A stretch of DNA of 64,000 nt from Solimonas terrae. GTDB lineage: Bacteria > Pseudomonadota > Gammaproteobacteria > Nevskiales > Nevskiaceae. Positions 28,798-36,926 of this stretch are shown piece by piece (position 1 is the stretch's first letter; every line of letters begins with the position of its first letter). The stretch is from contig NZ_JAAMOW010000003.1 in the NCBI RefSeq assembly GCF_011067135.1, positions 372,001 to 436,000 of the forward strand, read 5' to 3'. A program made the position numbers and the translations under genes. The notes beneath the pieces are model-generated. The model had not been told where the DNA came from. It did no database searches and worked only from the letters and a program-made list of their open reading frames with translations.

Positions 28798-30237
28798 ATG
28801 GTCTTTTCATCGAATGTCTTCCTGTTCCTGTTCCTGCCGATGTTCCTGGCGATCTACTACCTGACGCCGGATCGTGGTCGCCTGCGCAACTACGTCGTGC
28901 TGATCGGCAGTTACGCGTTCTACGCCTGGTGGCGGATCGACTTTCTCGCGCTGTTCGCCGCCGTCACGGTGTGGAACTACCTCGTCGGCATGGGCATCGC
29001 CCGCAATGGGCGCGGCACGCCGACGGCGAAGCGCTGGCTGGTCGCCGGCGTCGTCGTCGATCTGGCGACACTCGGGTACTTCAAGTACGCGAACTTCGGC
29101 GTCGGCAGCCTCGATGCCCTGCTGCAAGGTATCGGTCTGCAGCCGTTCGCGTTCGAGCACGTGATCCTGCCGATCGGCATTTCGTTCTACATCTTCGAGT
29201 CGATCAGCTACATCAGCGACGTCTACCGCGGTGACGTCGAAGCCACCGAACATCCGGTCGACTTCGCGACCTTCATCGCGCTGTTCCCGCACCTGATCGC
29301 CGGGCCGGTGTTCCGCTACAAGGATCTCGCCGACCAGTTCGAGCACCGCGAGCACAGCGTCACGCTGTTCGGGCAGGGCGCGCTGCGCTTCATGCAGGGC
29401 TTCATCAAGAAGGTCTTCATCGCCGACTCGATCGCGCCGCTGGTCAGCCACGCCTTCGCGCTGGCGAATCCAACCACGGCCGATGCCTGGCTCGGTGCGC
29501 TGTCGTACACGGTGCAGCTGTATTTCGACTTTTCCGGCTACAGCGACATGGCGATCGGCCTCGGCCTGATGATGGGCTTCCGCTTCGTCGAGAACTTCAA
29601 CCAGCCCTACATCAGCCAGAGCATCACCGAGTTCTGGCGGCGCTGGCACATGAGCCTGTCGAGCTGGTTGCGCGACTATCTCTACATCTCGCTGGGCGGC
29701 AATCGCGGCGGCACGGCGAAAACCTACCGCAACCTGTTCCTGACGATGCTGCTCGGCGGCCTCTGGCATGGCGCCAACTGGACCTTCCTGTTGTGGGGTG
29801 CCTGGCACGGCGCGATCCTCTGCGTCGAGCGCGTGCTCGGCGTGAAGGCGAAGGTCGAAGGTTTTCGCGTCTGGCGCTGGGCGCCGACCTTGCTGTTCGT
29901 CGTGCTCGGCTGGGTCATGTTCCGCGCCGAGAACGTCGGCACGGCGATCGATTTCTACGCCGCCATGTTCCGCTTCGACGGCGCCGGTTTCTCCGACGTC
30001 TACGCCAGCTCGATCACGCAGCTGCAGCTGACGACGATGGCGGTCGCGATCGTCGTGCTGATCGTGCGTGGCGCGATGGTGCATCAGGAGACCGCGGCCG
30101 CCCCGCGGCCGCCGATCCGCGCCGCGCGCCTGCGCGCGATGAGCGCGGCGCAGTGGCTGGTCTGGCCGCTGTTCCTGCTGGCGGTCCTGAAGCTGTCGGC
30201 GCAGAGCTATTCGCCGTTCCTCTATTTCCAGTTCTAG
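28798..30237 (+). CDS. algI: Alginate O-acetyltransferase, MBOAT
   Basis: Membrane-bound O-acyltransferase that passes acetyl groups across the inner membrane for alginate acetylation. It is 479 residues with many spans. The MBOAT active His is at about 324 in GGLWHGANWTFLLWG, and QLYFDFSGYSDMAIGLG and EFWRRWHMSLSSWLRDYLY are family signatures. In Pseudomonas, algX and algL lie between algG and algI; here algI follows algG directly by 14 bp. Confidence 0.96.
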   Translation: MVFSSNVFLFLFLPMFLAIYYLTPDRGRLRNYVVLIGSYAFYAWWRIDFLALFAAVTVWNYLVGMGIARNGRGTPTAKRWLVAGVVVDLATLGYFKYANFGVGSLDALLQGIGLQPFAFEHVILPIGISFYIFESISYISDVYRGDVEATEHPVDFATFIALFPHLIAGPVFRYKDLADQFEHREHSVTLFGQGALRFMQGFIKKVFIADSIAPLVSHAFALANPTTADAWLGALSYTVQLYFDFSGYSDMAIGLGLMMGFRFVENFNQPYISQSITEFWRRWHMSLSSWLRDYLYISLGGNRGGTAKTYRNLFLTMLLGGLWHGANWTFLLWGAWHGAILCVERVLGVKAKVEGFRVWRWAPTLLFVVLGWVMFRAENVGTAIDFYAAMFRFDGAGFSDVYASSITQLQLTTMAVAIVVLIVRGAMVHQETAAAPRPPIRAARLRAMSAAQWLVWPLFLLAVLKLSAQSYSPFLYFQF

Positions 30238-30252
30238 GTTCAAGGACGAACG

Positions 30253-31398
30253 ATGAAAGAGTCCAGGGAAAATCAGGTCGCGCAGGCGGCACGCACGCCG
30301 GCATTGCACGCGCTGCTGTTCATGGCGGCGGTGCTGGCGATCGCGGTCGCGGCCGCCGTGAAGTCGCGCCACTACGAACCGAAAGTCGATCAGGCCGTGC
30401 TCGACGGGCGCATGGCGCACGATTTCGAAACCCAGTACGACCACGATTTCCCGGCGCGCAACTTCGGCATCAGTCTGTGGGCGGCGATCGATTACGTGCT
30501 GTTCCATGAAGCGGGCAGCGGCGTCGTGGTCGGCCGCGACGGCTGGCTGTATACCGACGAGGAATTCAGGGTCGATGACCAGTCGGCCTCGCGTGTCGCG
30601 CGCAATCTGGCGACGATCGCCGAGGTCGACGATCGTCTCGCCGCGAGCGGCGTCAAGCTGGTGGTTGCCATCGTCCCGGCGAAGGCCCGCGTCTATCCCG
30701 AGCACCTCGGCCGGCGCACACCGCCATCGCTGCATCAGGCGCTCTATGTGGAGGCCGGTCAGGCGCTGACGCACGATGGCATCGCCCATGCCGATCTGCT
30801 GACGCCGCTGCGCGACGGCAAGACTCAGGGCGCGAGCTTCCTGCGCACCGATACGCACTGGACGGTTCGCGGCGCGCAGCTGGCAGCGCAGGCGATCGCG
30901 ACCGTCGTGCGTCGGCAACTGCCGGCCGCCGATGCCGCGAAGGCGTTCACGACCACGCGTTCGGCGCCGCAGGTGCATCGCGGCGATCTGCTCAACTTCC
31001 TGCCGCTGGCGCCGTACTTTTCCTGGCTGCTGCCGCCGGCCGAGACGATCGTGCCGGCGCATACGCAGAGCGCCGGCGCCGGCGATCTGCTCGGCGCCGG
31101 TGTCGCGCCGCGCATCGCGCTGGTCGGCACCAGCTACAGCGCCAACCCGAACTGGAACTTCGTCGGCGCGCTGCAGCAAGCGCTCGGCGAGGATGTTGCC
31201 AGCTACGCCAGGGATGGACTCGGCCCTTTCGCGCCGATGCGGGATTACCTCGCCGGCAGCGATTTCAAGGATGCGCCGCCGCAGCTCGTGATCTGGGAAA
31301 TCCCGGAACGCTATCTCGCGGTCGCGGCGCAAGCCGCCCGGCACCCGTCGGCGTCGGCCGCACCCCAGCCGCCGGCCAACGGACCGGCCGGACTTTGA
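30253..31398 (+). CDS. algJ: Alginate O-acetylase, SGNH-like
   Basis: Periplasmic, membrane-anchored acetyl-transfer protein. It is 381 residues with an uncleaved N-terminal anchor (LHALLFMAAVLAIAVAAAV). The catalytic residues are Asp200 and His202 in TDTHWT, and Ser294 in VGTSYSAN, the AlgJ/AlgX layout. It follows algI by 15 bp. A Pro/Ala-rich tail ends the protein. Confidence 0.94.
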   Translation: MKESRENQVAQAARTPALHALLFMAAVLAIAVAAAVKSRHYEPKVDQAVLDGRMAHDFETQYDHDFPARNFGISLWAAIDYVLFHEAGSGVVVGRDGWLYTDEEFRVDDQSASRVARNLATIAEVDDRLAASGVKLVVAIVPAKARVYPEHLGRRTPPSLHQALYVEAGQALTHDGIAHADLLTPLRDGKTQGASFLRTDTHWTVRGAQLAAQAIATVVRRQLPAADAAKAFTTTRSAPQVHRGDLLNFLPLAPYFSWLLPPAETIVPAHTQSAGAGDLLGAGVAPRIALVGTSYSANPNWNFVGALQQALGEDVASYARDGLGPFAPMRDYLAGSDFKDAPPQLVIWEIPERYLAVAAQAARHPSASAAPQPPANGPAGL

Positions 31399-31420
31399 GT
31401 TGATCTTCACGGAGCAAGCG

Positions 31421-32050
31421 ATGAACAAGACCCCATTCCCGATCCGCCGCCTGACACTGCCGCTGGCGACCGCGCTCGCCGCTGCAGCATTGCAGGCCCA
31501 GGCCGGACTCTATCCACCGGCGGCGCCACCGGACTCGGCCTTCGTGCGTGTGTTCAACGACACCACGCAGGGTCGGCTCGACGCGCAACTCGGCGACAAG
31601 CGCGTACCCGATGCCGCGCCGATGGATGCGAGCAGCTATGTGTTCCTGCCGCCGGGTCGGTACGACGCGAAGATCGGCGGCAAGTCCGACAAGCTTTCGC
31701 TCGAAACCAGGCGCTGCTACACGGCGGCGCTGACACCGGCCGAGATCAGGCTGTTCGATCAGGCCTGTTTCAACAGCCAGCTGAAGTCGCTGATCTCGGT
31801 CTACAACCTCGTCGACGGCACCACCCTCACGGTCAAGGCCGGTGACAACGGGCCGGCCGTCGTCGATGCGGTCGCCGCCAACGCGGCCGGCCATCGCGAA
31901 GTCAACCCGGTCAAGGCGTCGCTGGTGGTGTTCAACGGCGACACCAGGCTCGCCGCCGCAAAGCCGGTGACGCTGGAGCGCGGCAAGGTCTACAGCCTGT
32001 TCGTGACGGGCACGACGGCATCGCCGGTGCTGACATGGGTCGTCAACTGA
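31421..32050 (+). CDS. algF: Alginate O-acetylation adaptor AlgF
   Basis: Small periplasmic protein required for alginate acetylation. It is 209 residues with signal peptide (LTLPLATALAAAALQAQAG), matching the roughly 216-residue family. Family pattern: FVRVFND in the first strand and RYDAKIGG. The start at 31421 is chosen for its GGAG ribosome binding site. Its end overlaps algX by 16 bases. Confidence 0.9.
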   Translation: MNKTPFPIRRLTLPLATALAAAALQAQAGLYPPAAPPDSAFVRVFNDTTQGRLDAQLGDKRVPDAAPMDASSYVFLPPGRYDAKIGGKSDKLSLETRRCYTAALTPAEIRLFDQACFNSQLKSLISVYNLVDGTTLTVKAGDNGPAVVDAVAANAAGHREVNPVKASLVVFNGDTRLAAAKPVTLERGKVYSLFVTGTTASPVLTWVVN

Positions 32051-33633
32051 ACGCCGTCGCGCGCTGCCTGCGTGCGCCGCTGCTGGTCGCGGCGCTGGTC
32101 GCCGCGCTCGGGATCGCGACCCCGCGGCCGGCAGCCGCGGACGACGGCGATGCGCCCAGATACGACATCCAGTTGTGCTGCCAGCTATGTCCGAAGGCGG
32201 CCGATCCCGCCGCCTACGACGGCTCGTCCTATCTCGAGGATTTTCGCGTGCTGGAACAGGGACGGGACGACTGGCTGTTCCGCTCCGGCATCGATCTGAC
32301 GACCGACATCGAGATCAGCGATGCCAGCATTGCGCAGCTGCATCGCCTGGCGGCGGCGCTGCGCGCGCGCGGCAGCGAGCTGGTGATCGTGCTGCAGCCG
32401 CCACGCGGCCTGATGGACGTCGACAAGCTGACCGACGCCGAGCGCAAGCACTATGACTTCGCCGCGGCGAAGAAAAGCTACGCACACGCGCTGCAGCGCA
32501 TCCGCTCGGCCGGCGTCGCGGTTGCGCCGATCGATCGGCTGGTCGACGAGCACAAGGGCTATGAATATTTCTTCCGTCGCGATCACCACTGGACGCCGGA
32601 CGGCGCCCGTCACACGGCGGCCGTCGTCGCCGACACGGTACGCGCGCTGCCGGCATTCGAGGACGTGCCGCGCAAGACTTTCGTGACGCACACGGCGAGC
32701 CTGATCGGCAAGCCCGGTACCCTGCAGAAAGTCGCAACGCAGATCTGCGGCGGTTCGTACTCGATGCAATATGTCAGCGGCGATATCACCGAGCCGGCCG
32801 ACGGCGGTGACGCCAATGCGCTGCTCGGCGATGCCGGCGCCGCGGCCGGCGACGATGCCAGCGGCGGCGGCCTGCTCGATGTCGCCGATCGACACGACGA
32901 TGGCGGTGGCCTGCTCGGCGATGCGGGCGATGACGGCGAGGTGCCGCAGATCGTGCTGATCGGCACCAGCAACAGCGACACCAAGGGTGGGTACAACTTC
33001 AACGGTTATCTCGAACAGGACCTCGGCGCCGACATACTCGACACGGCCTTGTCCGGCGGATCGTTCGATGGCTCGCTGCTGCATTACCTGCCGAGCGCGC
33101 TCTACCAGAAGCACCCGCCGAAGATCATCGTCTGGGAAATTCCCTGGCAGAACTGGCCGGGCGCAAGCAAGAACCCGTACAAGACCTACCGCCAAGCCGT
33201 GCCGCTGGTCCACGACGGCTGCGAAGGCCGGCCGGCAGTGCTGTCGAACACCATCGATCTGAAGGCCGGCAGCAACGAACTGCTGTTCAACGGCGGTGGT
33301 GCGGCGCAGCCGCTGGTCGGTGCGCGTTACTGGCTGGACCTGCAGTTCGACGATCCGACCGTCAAGGACCTGCACGCCGTCATCTGGTACTTCAGCGGTC
33401 AGAAGGAATCGCTGAAGATGCATTTCAACCAGTACGTCGACAACGGCGGCCGCTTCGTCACCGAGTTGCGCAACAACCGCCCGGACTACGCGAAGGCGAC
33501 CTTCATGGGCGCAACCGTGGAAATGGACCAGCCGCCCGCCAAACCGCTGCACCTGACCGCCAGGATCTGCGAGGCCGAGGGCGCGCCGGGACAACAGACC
33601 GCGGCATTGGAGCAGGACGATGGCCATGACTGA
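32035..33633 (+). CDS. algX: Alginate O-acetyltransferase AlgX with acidic insert
   Basis: Periplasmic enzyme that acetylates mannuronate in the nascent polymer. It is 532 residues: signal peptide, N-terminal SGNH-like domain with Asp183/His185 in RRDHHWTPDGA and Ser312 in IGTSNSD, and a C-terminal carbohydrate-binding domain from about 390. In P. aeruginosa, as I recall, the same residues are 174, 176 and 269, so this protein has roughly 34 extra residues just before the catalytic serine. They form an Asp/Gly/Ala-rich segment at about 250-302 that repeats GGGLLDV/GGGLLGD. Start overlaps algF; end overlaps algL by 14 bases. Confidence 0.92.
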   Translation: MGRQLNAVARCLRAPLLVAALVAALGIATPRPAAADDGDAPRYDIQLCCQLCPKAADPAAYDGSSYLEDFRVLEQGRDDWLFRSGIDLTTDIEISDASIAQLHRLAAALRARGSELVIVLQPPRGLMDVDKLTDAERKHYDFAAAKKSYAHALQRIRSAGVAVAPIDRLVDEHKGYEYFFRRDHHWTPDGARHTAAVVADTVRALPAFEDVPRKTFVTHTASLIGKPGTLQKVATQICGGSYSMQYVSGDITEPADGGDANALLGDAGAAAGDDASGGGLLDVADRHDDGGGLLGDAGDDGEVPQIVLIGTSNSDTKGGYNFNGYLEQDLGADILDTALSGGSFDGSLLHYLPSALYQKHPPKIIVWEIPWQNWPGASKNPYKTYRQAVPLVHDGCEGRPAVLSNTIDLKAGSNELLFNGGGAAQPLVGARYWLDLQFDDPTVKDLHAVIWYFSGQKESLKMHFNQYVDNGGRFVTELRNNRPDYAKATFMGATVEMDQPPAKPLHLTARICEAEGAPGQQTAALEQDDGHD

Positions 33634-34711
33634 TGCAATGCGCCGCCTGGCGCTGGGCAGCGCGGTGATCGTCGGTTGCGCGATCGGGCCGGCGCTCGCC
33701 GATCGGCTGGTGCCGCCGCCGGGCTACGATGCGCCGGTGTCGCACAGCGGCAAGAGCGAGCCCTGTCCCGCAGCGCCGCCGCCGTTCGCCGGCACGCTGG
33801 ATTTTCCGAGCAAGTACGAAGGCTCGGACAGTGCGCGCGACACCCTCAACGAAGATGCAGACCGTCGCTACAAGATGCTCACGGCGCCGATCACGACCAT
33901 GGAAAAAGGCGCGACCAGGCTGGTCGATGCGTACATGGACAGCGGCTCGCCGCAGACCCTGGATTGCGTGCTGGGCTGGTACGGCAGCTGGGCCGACGCC
34001 GACGCGCTGCTCGGTCCGGCGGCAAATCACACCGGCAAGTCGATGCGCAAATGGGCATTGGCGAGCCTGTCCGGCGCCTGGCTGCGCCTGCAGTTCTCGA
34101 GTTCGCAGCCACTCGCCGCACAGGCGCAGCGTGCCGCGACGATCGAGGCCTGGCTGGGCCGCATCGCGACCCAGGTGCGCAGCGAGTGGAGCGAGGACGA
34201 TCCGCTGAGCAAGATCAACAACCACTACTACTGGGCGGCATGGGCCGTGATGGCGACCAGCGTCGTCACCGATCGTCGTGACCTGTTCGACTGGGCCAGC
34301 GGCATGTACGCGATCTTCGCCCGGCAGGTGGATGCCGACGGCTATCTGCCGAACGAGATCAAGCGCCAGACGCGTGCCGCCGGGTATCAGGTCTACGCGG
34401 TGACGCCGGTGGCGATGCTGGCCGCGTTCGGCAAGGCCAATCACGTCGATCTCGCCAGCGAAGGCCACGACGCCTTGCAGCGTGCCGCCGAGCGTGCGGT
34501 CGGTGCCTACGACGATCCGCGTGCCTACGAAGCCAGGACCGGCAAGCGTCAGGTGCTCGAAGGTGCGGACGAGCAGCGCTCGAAGCTCGCGTGGCTCGAA
34601 GCCTATTGCTGGACGGTGCCGTGCACGGGCGCGCCGGCCGAAAAGCTGGCCAGCCTGCGGCCGCTGAAGAACACGCGGCTCGGAGGCGACCAGACCGCGA
34701 TCTACCGATAG
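33620..34711 (+). CDS. algL: Alginate lyase, polysaccharide lyase family 5
   Basis: Periplasmic mannuronate lyase that clears misrouted polymer. It is 363 residues with signal peptide (LALGSAVIVGCAIGPALA). The catalytic motif KINNHYYWAAW places Asn201 and His202 at the same numbers as the Pseudomonas enzyme. It is the last gene of the alginate operon here, whereas in Pseudomonas it precedes algI. A hairpin follows about 50 bp after the stop. Confidence 0.95.
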   Translation: MAMTDAMRRLALGSAVIVGCAIGPALADRLVPPPGYDAPVSHSGKSEPCPAAPPPFAGTLDFPSKYEGSDSARDTLNEDADRRYKMLTAPITTMEKGATRLVDAYMDSGSPQTLDCVLGWYGSWADADALLGPAANHTGKSMRKWALASLSGAWLRLQFSSSQPLAAQAQRAATIEAWLGRIATQVRSEWSEDDPLSKINNHYYWAAWAVMATSVVTDRRDLFDWASGMYAIFARQVDADGYLPNEIKRQTRAAGYQVYAVTPVAMLAAFGKANHVDLASEGHDALQRAAERAVGAYDDPRAYEARTGKRQVLEGADEQRSKLAWLEAYCWTVPCTGAPAEKLASLRPLKNTRLGGDQTAIYR

Positions 34712-34764
34712 TCCGCCGTGCGAGGCTGCCAGCGGCCGTCGCCGCGAGGGCGCCATCCAGTCGC

Positions 34765-34809
34765 GCAATCGGAAAGGCCAGCGGTGCACCGGCCTTGCGC
34801 CGCGATTGC
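34765..34809 (+). terminator. Hairpin after algL, weak terminator candidate
   Basis: GCAATCG (34765-34771) pairs with CGATTGC (34803-34809), with AAGGCC and GGCCTT forming an inner stem. No T-run follows, so it may be an mRNA 3' stabiliser or Rho-associated structure rather than a classical terminator. Confidence 0.4.
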
Positions 34810-34877
34810 CGAGTGCTCTGCGGCGCGGCGTTATCATGCCGCCCGTCGCGATGTGCGGCGTCAGCGAAGGGCAGGGG

Positions 34878-35378
34878 ATGCGCAGTCTGAGTCTGGTCGT
34901 CGCGATGGACGAGAACCGCCTGATCGGTCGTGCCAACGGCTTGCCCTGGCGCCTGCCCGACGACATGAAGCAGTTCAAGCGCGTCACGCTCGGGCACACC
35001 GTGCTGATGGGGCGCAAGACCTGGGATTCGCTCGGCCGCGCGCTGCCGGAACGTGACAACTGGGTGCTGACGCGCGATCGCGGCTTTGTCGCCGACGGCG
35101 CGCGCGTGTTCCACGATCTCGATGCGGCGCTCGCGGCACATGACGAGGGCGAGCTGATGGTGATCGGCGGCGCCGAACTCTACCGGCAGGCGCTGCCGCA
35201 GGCGCAGCGCATCCATCTGACCGAGGTGCAGGCACGGATTGCCGACGGCGACGCGTGGTTCCCGGATTTCGACCGTGCGCAGTTTCGCGAAACGTACAGC
35301 GAGCCGCATGCCGCGGACGCGCGTCATGCCCATCCGTTTCGCTTCGTCACGCTGGAGCGGCTGGCGGCGCAGCCATAG
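34878..35378 (+). CDS. folA: Dihydrofolate reductase
   Basis: Reduces dihydrofolate formed by thymidylate synthase. It is 166 residues: LVVAMDENRLIGRANGLPWRLPDDMKQFK holds the catalytic Asp, and GRKTWDSLGRALPERDNWVLT and VIGGAELYRQAL bind NADPH. The start at 34878 follows GAAGGG. In many gammaproteobacteria folA lies close to thyA; here the regulator and alginate block lies between them. Confidence 0.96.
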   Translation: MRSLSLVVAMDENRLIGRANGLPWRLPDDMKQFKRVTLGHTVLMGRKTWDSLGRALPERDNWVLTRDRGFVADGARVFHDLDAALAAHDEGELMVIGGAELYRQALPQAQRIHLTEVQARIADGDAWFPDFDRAQFRETYSEPHAADARHAHPFRFVTLERLAAQP

Positions 35379-35440
35379 CCGCCCGGCCGTCGCCGGCGCT
35401 ATGCTGACTTTCTGACAAGCTCACGGGAGGAGAGAAAACG

Positions 35441-35707
35441 ATGGCAGACCTGAAAGCGGATTTCGCCAAGGCGCAGAAAGACGTCAAGACCCTGACACAG
35501 CGTCCGGACAACAACGACATGCTGTTCCTCTACGCGCATTTCAAGCAGGCCAGCGAAGGCGACGTCAGCGGCAAACGGCCGGGCATGCTCGACATGGTCG
35601 GCCGTGCCAAGTACGACGCCTGGGCCAAGCTGTCCGGCAGCAAGCCGGATGCGGCGATGAAGGCCTACATCGACAAGGTCGCCGCGCTGCTCAAGTCGCA
35701 CAAATAG
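35441..35707 (+). CDS. Acyl-CoA-binding protein
   Basis: Small cytoplasmic carrier of long-chain acyl-CoA. It is 88 residues with the four-helix ACBP signature: LYAHFKQASEGDVSGKRPGM and KYDAWAKLSGSKPDAAMKAY, including the Tyr and Lys residues that grip CoA. GGGAGGAGAG upstream is an excellent ribosome binding site, and a strong terminator follows. It is a single-gene unit. Confidence 0.93.
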   Translation: MADLKADFAKAQKDVKTLTQRPDNNDMLFLYAHFKQASEGDVSGKRPGMLDMVGRAKYDAWAKLSGSKPDAAMKAYIDKVAALLKSHK

Positions 35708-35726
35708 GGCTTTCCGTCGCTGCAGG

Positions 35727-35752
35727 AAAAAGGGGCCGTGAGGCCCCTTTTT
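35727..35752. terminator. Intrinsic terminator after acyl-CoA-binding protein
   Basis: AAAAAGGGGCC, loop GTGA, GGCCCCTTTTT. The perfect stem with A- and T-runs works on both strands, ending the plus-strand gene; the minus-strand YXWGXW gene ends about 55 bp away. Confidence 0.93.
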
Positions 35753-35808
35753 CGTTGCGGTGCGCAGTGCCCGGATCGGGCACCGGCGCGGGCCGCTGCG
35801 CCGAGTGT

Positions 35809-36126
35809 CTAGCCGCGCGCCCAGTGACCCGGCACGTAATGCCAGTGCGGGCCGCGCTGCTCCCAGTGGTCGTTGACCCAGTGGCGGCCGTGGCGCGCCG
35901 CGATCCAGCGGCCATCGACCCAGACATGGGCGTGGCCATCCCAGCGCCAGTAGCCCGGCGCGTAGACATAGCCGGGACGCGGCGGCGGTGCGACGATCAC
36001 GCGCGCCGGCGGCGGGCCGACATCGATGTCGACATCGACGTGCGCCTGTGCGGCGAGCGGTGCCAGCGCCGAACCGGCGAGCAGGGCGACGACGAAAGCG
36101 TTTCGAACGGAAAATTTCTTGGACAT
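35809..36126 (-). CDS. YXWGXW repeat-containing secreted protein
   Basis: A 105-residue exported protein with signal peptide (AFVVALLAGSALAPLAAQA) and aromatic repeats of the form Y-x-P-G-Y/H-W-x (YVYAPGYWRWDG, HWHYVPGHWARG, WVNDHWEQRG), typical of the YXWGXW family. Function is unknown; such proteins are common in the envelope. The start at 36126 has a clear AGGAGG ribosome binding site. Confidence 0.82.
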   Translation of the reverse strand: MSKKFSVRNAFVVALLAGSALAPLAAQAHVDVDIDVGPPPARVIVAPPPRPGYVYAPGYWRWDGHAHVWVDGRWIAARHGRHWVNDHWEQRGPHWHYVPGHWARG

Positions 36127-36184
36127 GGCAGCCTCCTGGAGACCTCGCAAGACATGCACGCTTGCCGTCTTTGCGTGCCGCCAT

Positions 36185-36205
36185 GTTCGGATCGACAGAC
36201 CGAAC
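36185..36205. promoter_or_regulatory. Inverted repeat GTTCGG-N9-CCGAAC upstream of YXWGXW gene
   Basis: Six-base arms spaced by nine, about 60 bp upstream of the YXWGXW start on the minus strand. It could be an operator; no regulator is assigned. Confidence 0.3.
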
Positions 36206-36317
36206 GCCAACTGAAAACGCCGTAAAGAAATGTAACCGCCGCCGTCCAGCCGCGGTTCAGGGCAACACGCGGGTGGCCGCGCCTGCGGCATCGCCGCAGG
36301 CGCGGCACGGTGCTCGA

Positions 36318-36758
36318 CTACTCGGCGATGGTCACGCCCGAACCGCCCATCTCCGCCGGAACGTCCTTCATCTTCGGCAGGCCGTCACGGATCGGCAAAC
36401 GGGTTTCCTGGTAGTGCACGTGCACGCCAGGCTGGTACGGGAAGTACGGAATGACGGCGGCATAGACGTCGGTCAGGCCCATGCCGGGATGTTCGGTGAA
36501 CAGGTGGCCGCCACAGACCTTGCACCACTTGCGATAACTGTTCGGCGTCTTGTTGTAGCTGCCGATCTGGTCGGCGCCGCGCGTGACCTTGACGGCCTCG
36601 GGATGCCACAGCGTGAACGCGTTGACCGGCCCGGCCGACCAGCTGCGGCAGGATTCGCAGTGGCAGTAGCCCATGCCGGCCGGTTCGCCGCTGACCGTGA
36701 GTTGCACCGCGCCGCAAAAGCAGCTGCCCTGGTAAGTCTTGTTGCCGTCAGCGTTCAT
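36318..36758 (-). CDS. GFA family zinc-binding protein
   Basis: A 146-residue protein of the glutathione-dependent formaldehyde-activating (GFA/CENP-V) fold. Zinc ligands are seen as CFCGAVQL, CHCESC and CKVCGGHLF. The family includes S-hydroxymethyl-glutathione synthase, but most members have unknown substrates. The Met at 36758 follows AAAAGGGG. It is divergent from an AraC-type regulator, suggesting control by it. Confidence 0.85.
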   Translation of the reverse strand: MNADGNKTYQGSCFCGAVQLTVSGEPAGMGYCHCESCRSWSAGPVNAFTLWHPEAVKVTRGADQIGSYNKTPNSYRKWCKVCGGHLFTEHPGMGLTDVYAAVIPYFPYQPGVHVHYQETRLPIRDGLPKMKDVPAEMGGSGVTIAE

Positions 36759-36791
36759 GTCGATCCCCTTTTCGTTGGTGTCGCCGGCCGT

Positions 36792-36810
36792 GTTCGCGAA
36801 TACCGCGAAC
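36792..36810. promoter_or_regulatory. Perfect palindrome GTTCGCG-N5-CGCGAAC, likely operator
   Basis: Seven-base perfect arms around AATAC, 34 bp upstream of the GFA start and about 117 bp from the divergent AraC-type gene. Position and symmetry suit a regulator binding site in the shared promoter region. Confidence 0.45.
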
Positions 36811-36926
36811 GACGGCGAATGCGCGATCAAGCGGCAAATTGCCCGGCATCGCGGCCGGCGCTAGTATCCGCCAGCCCTCGGCGCCCGCCTTGGCCGACGC
36901 TCCGCGGTTCTTGCCCGAGACCCCTC

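Noticed and set aside
28807-31428. An 873-codon open frame on the minus strand opposite algI and algJ
   Set aside because: It is a mirror of high-GC codon bias in two well-supported genes. The product is rich in Arg, Gln, Asp and His and has no domain, and there is no ribosome binding site.
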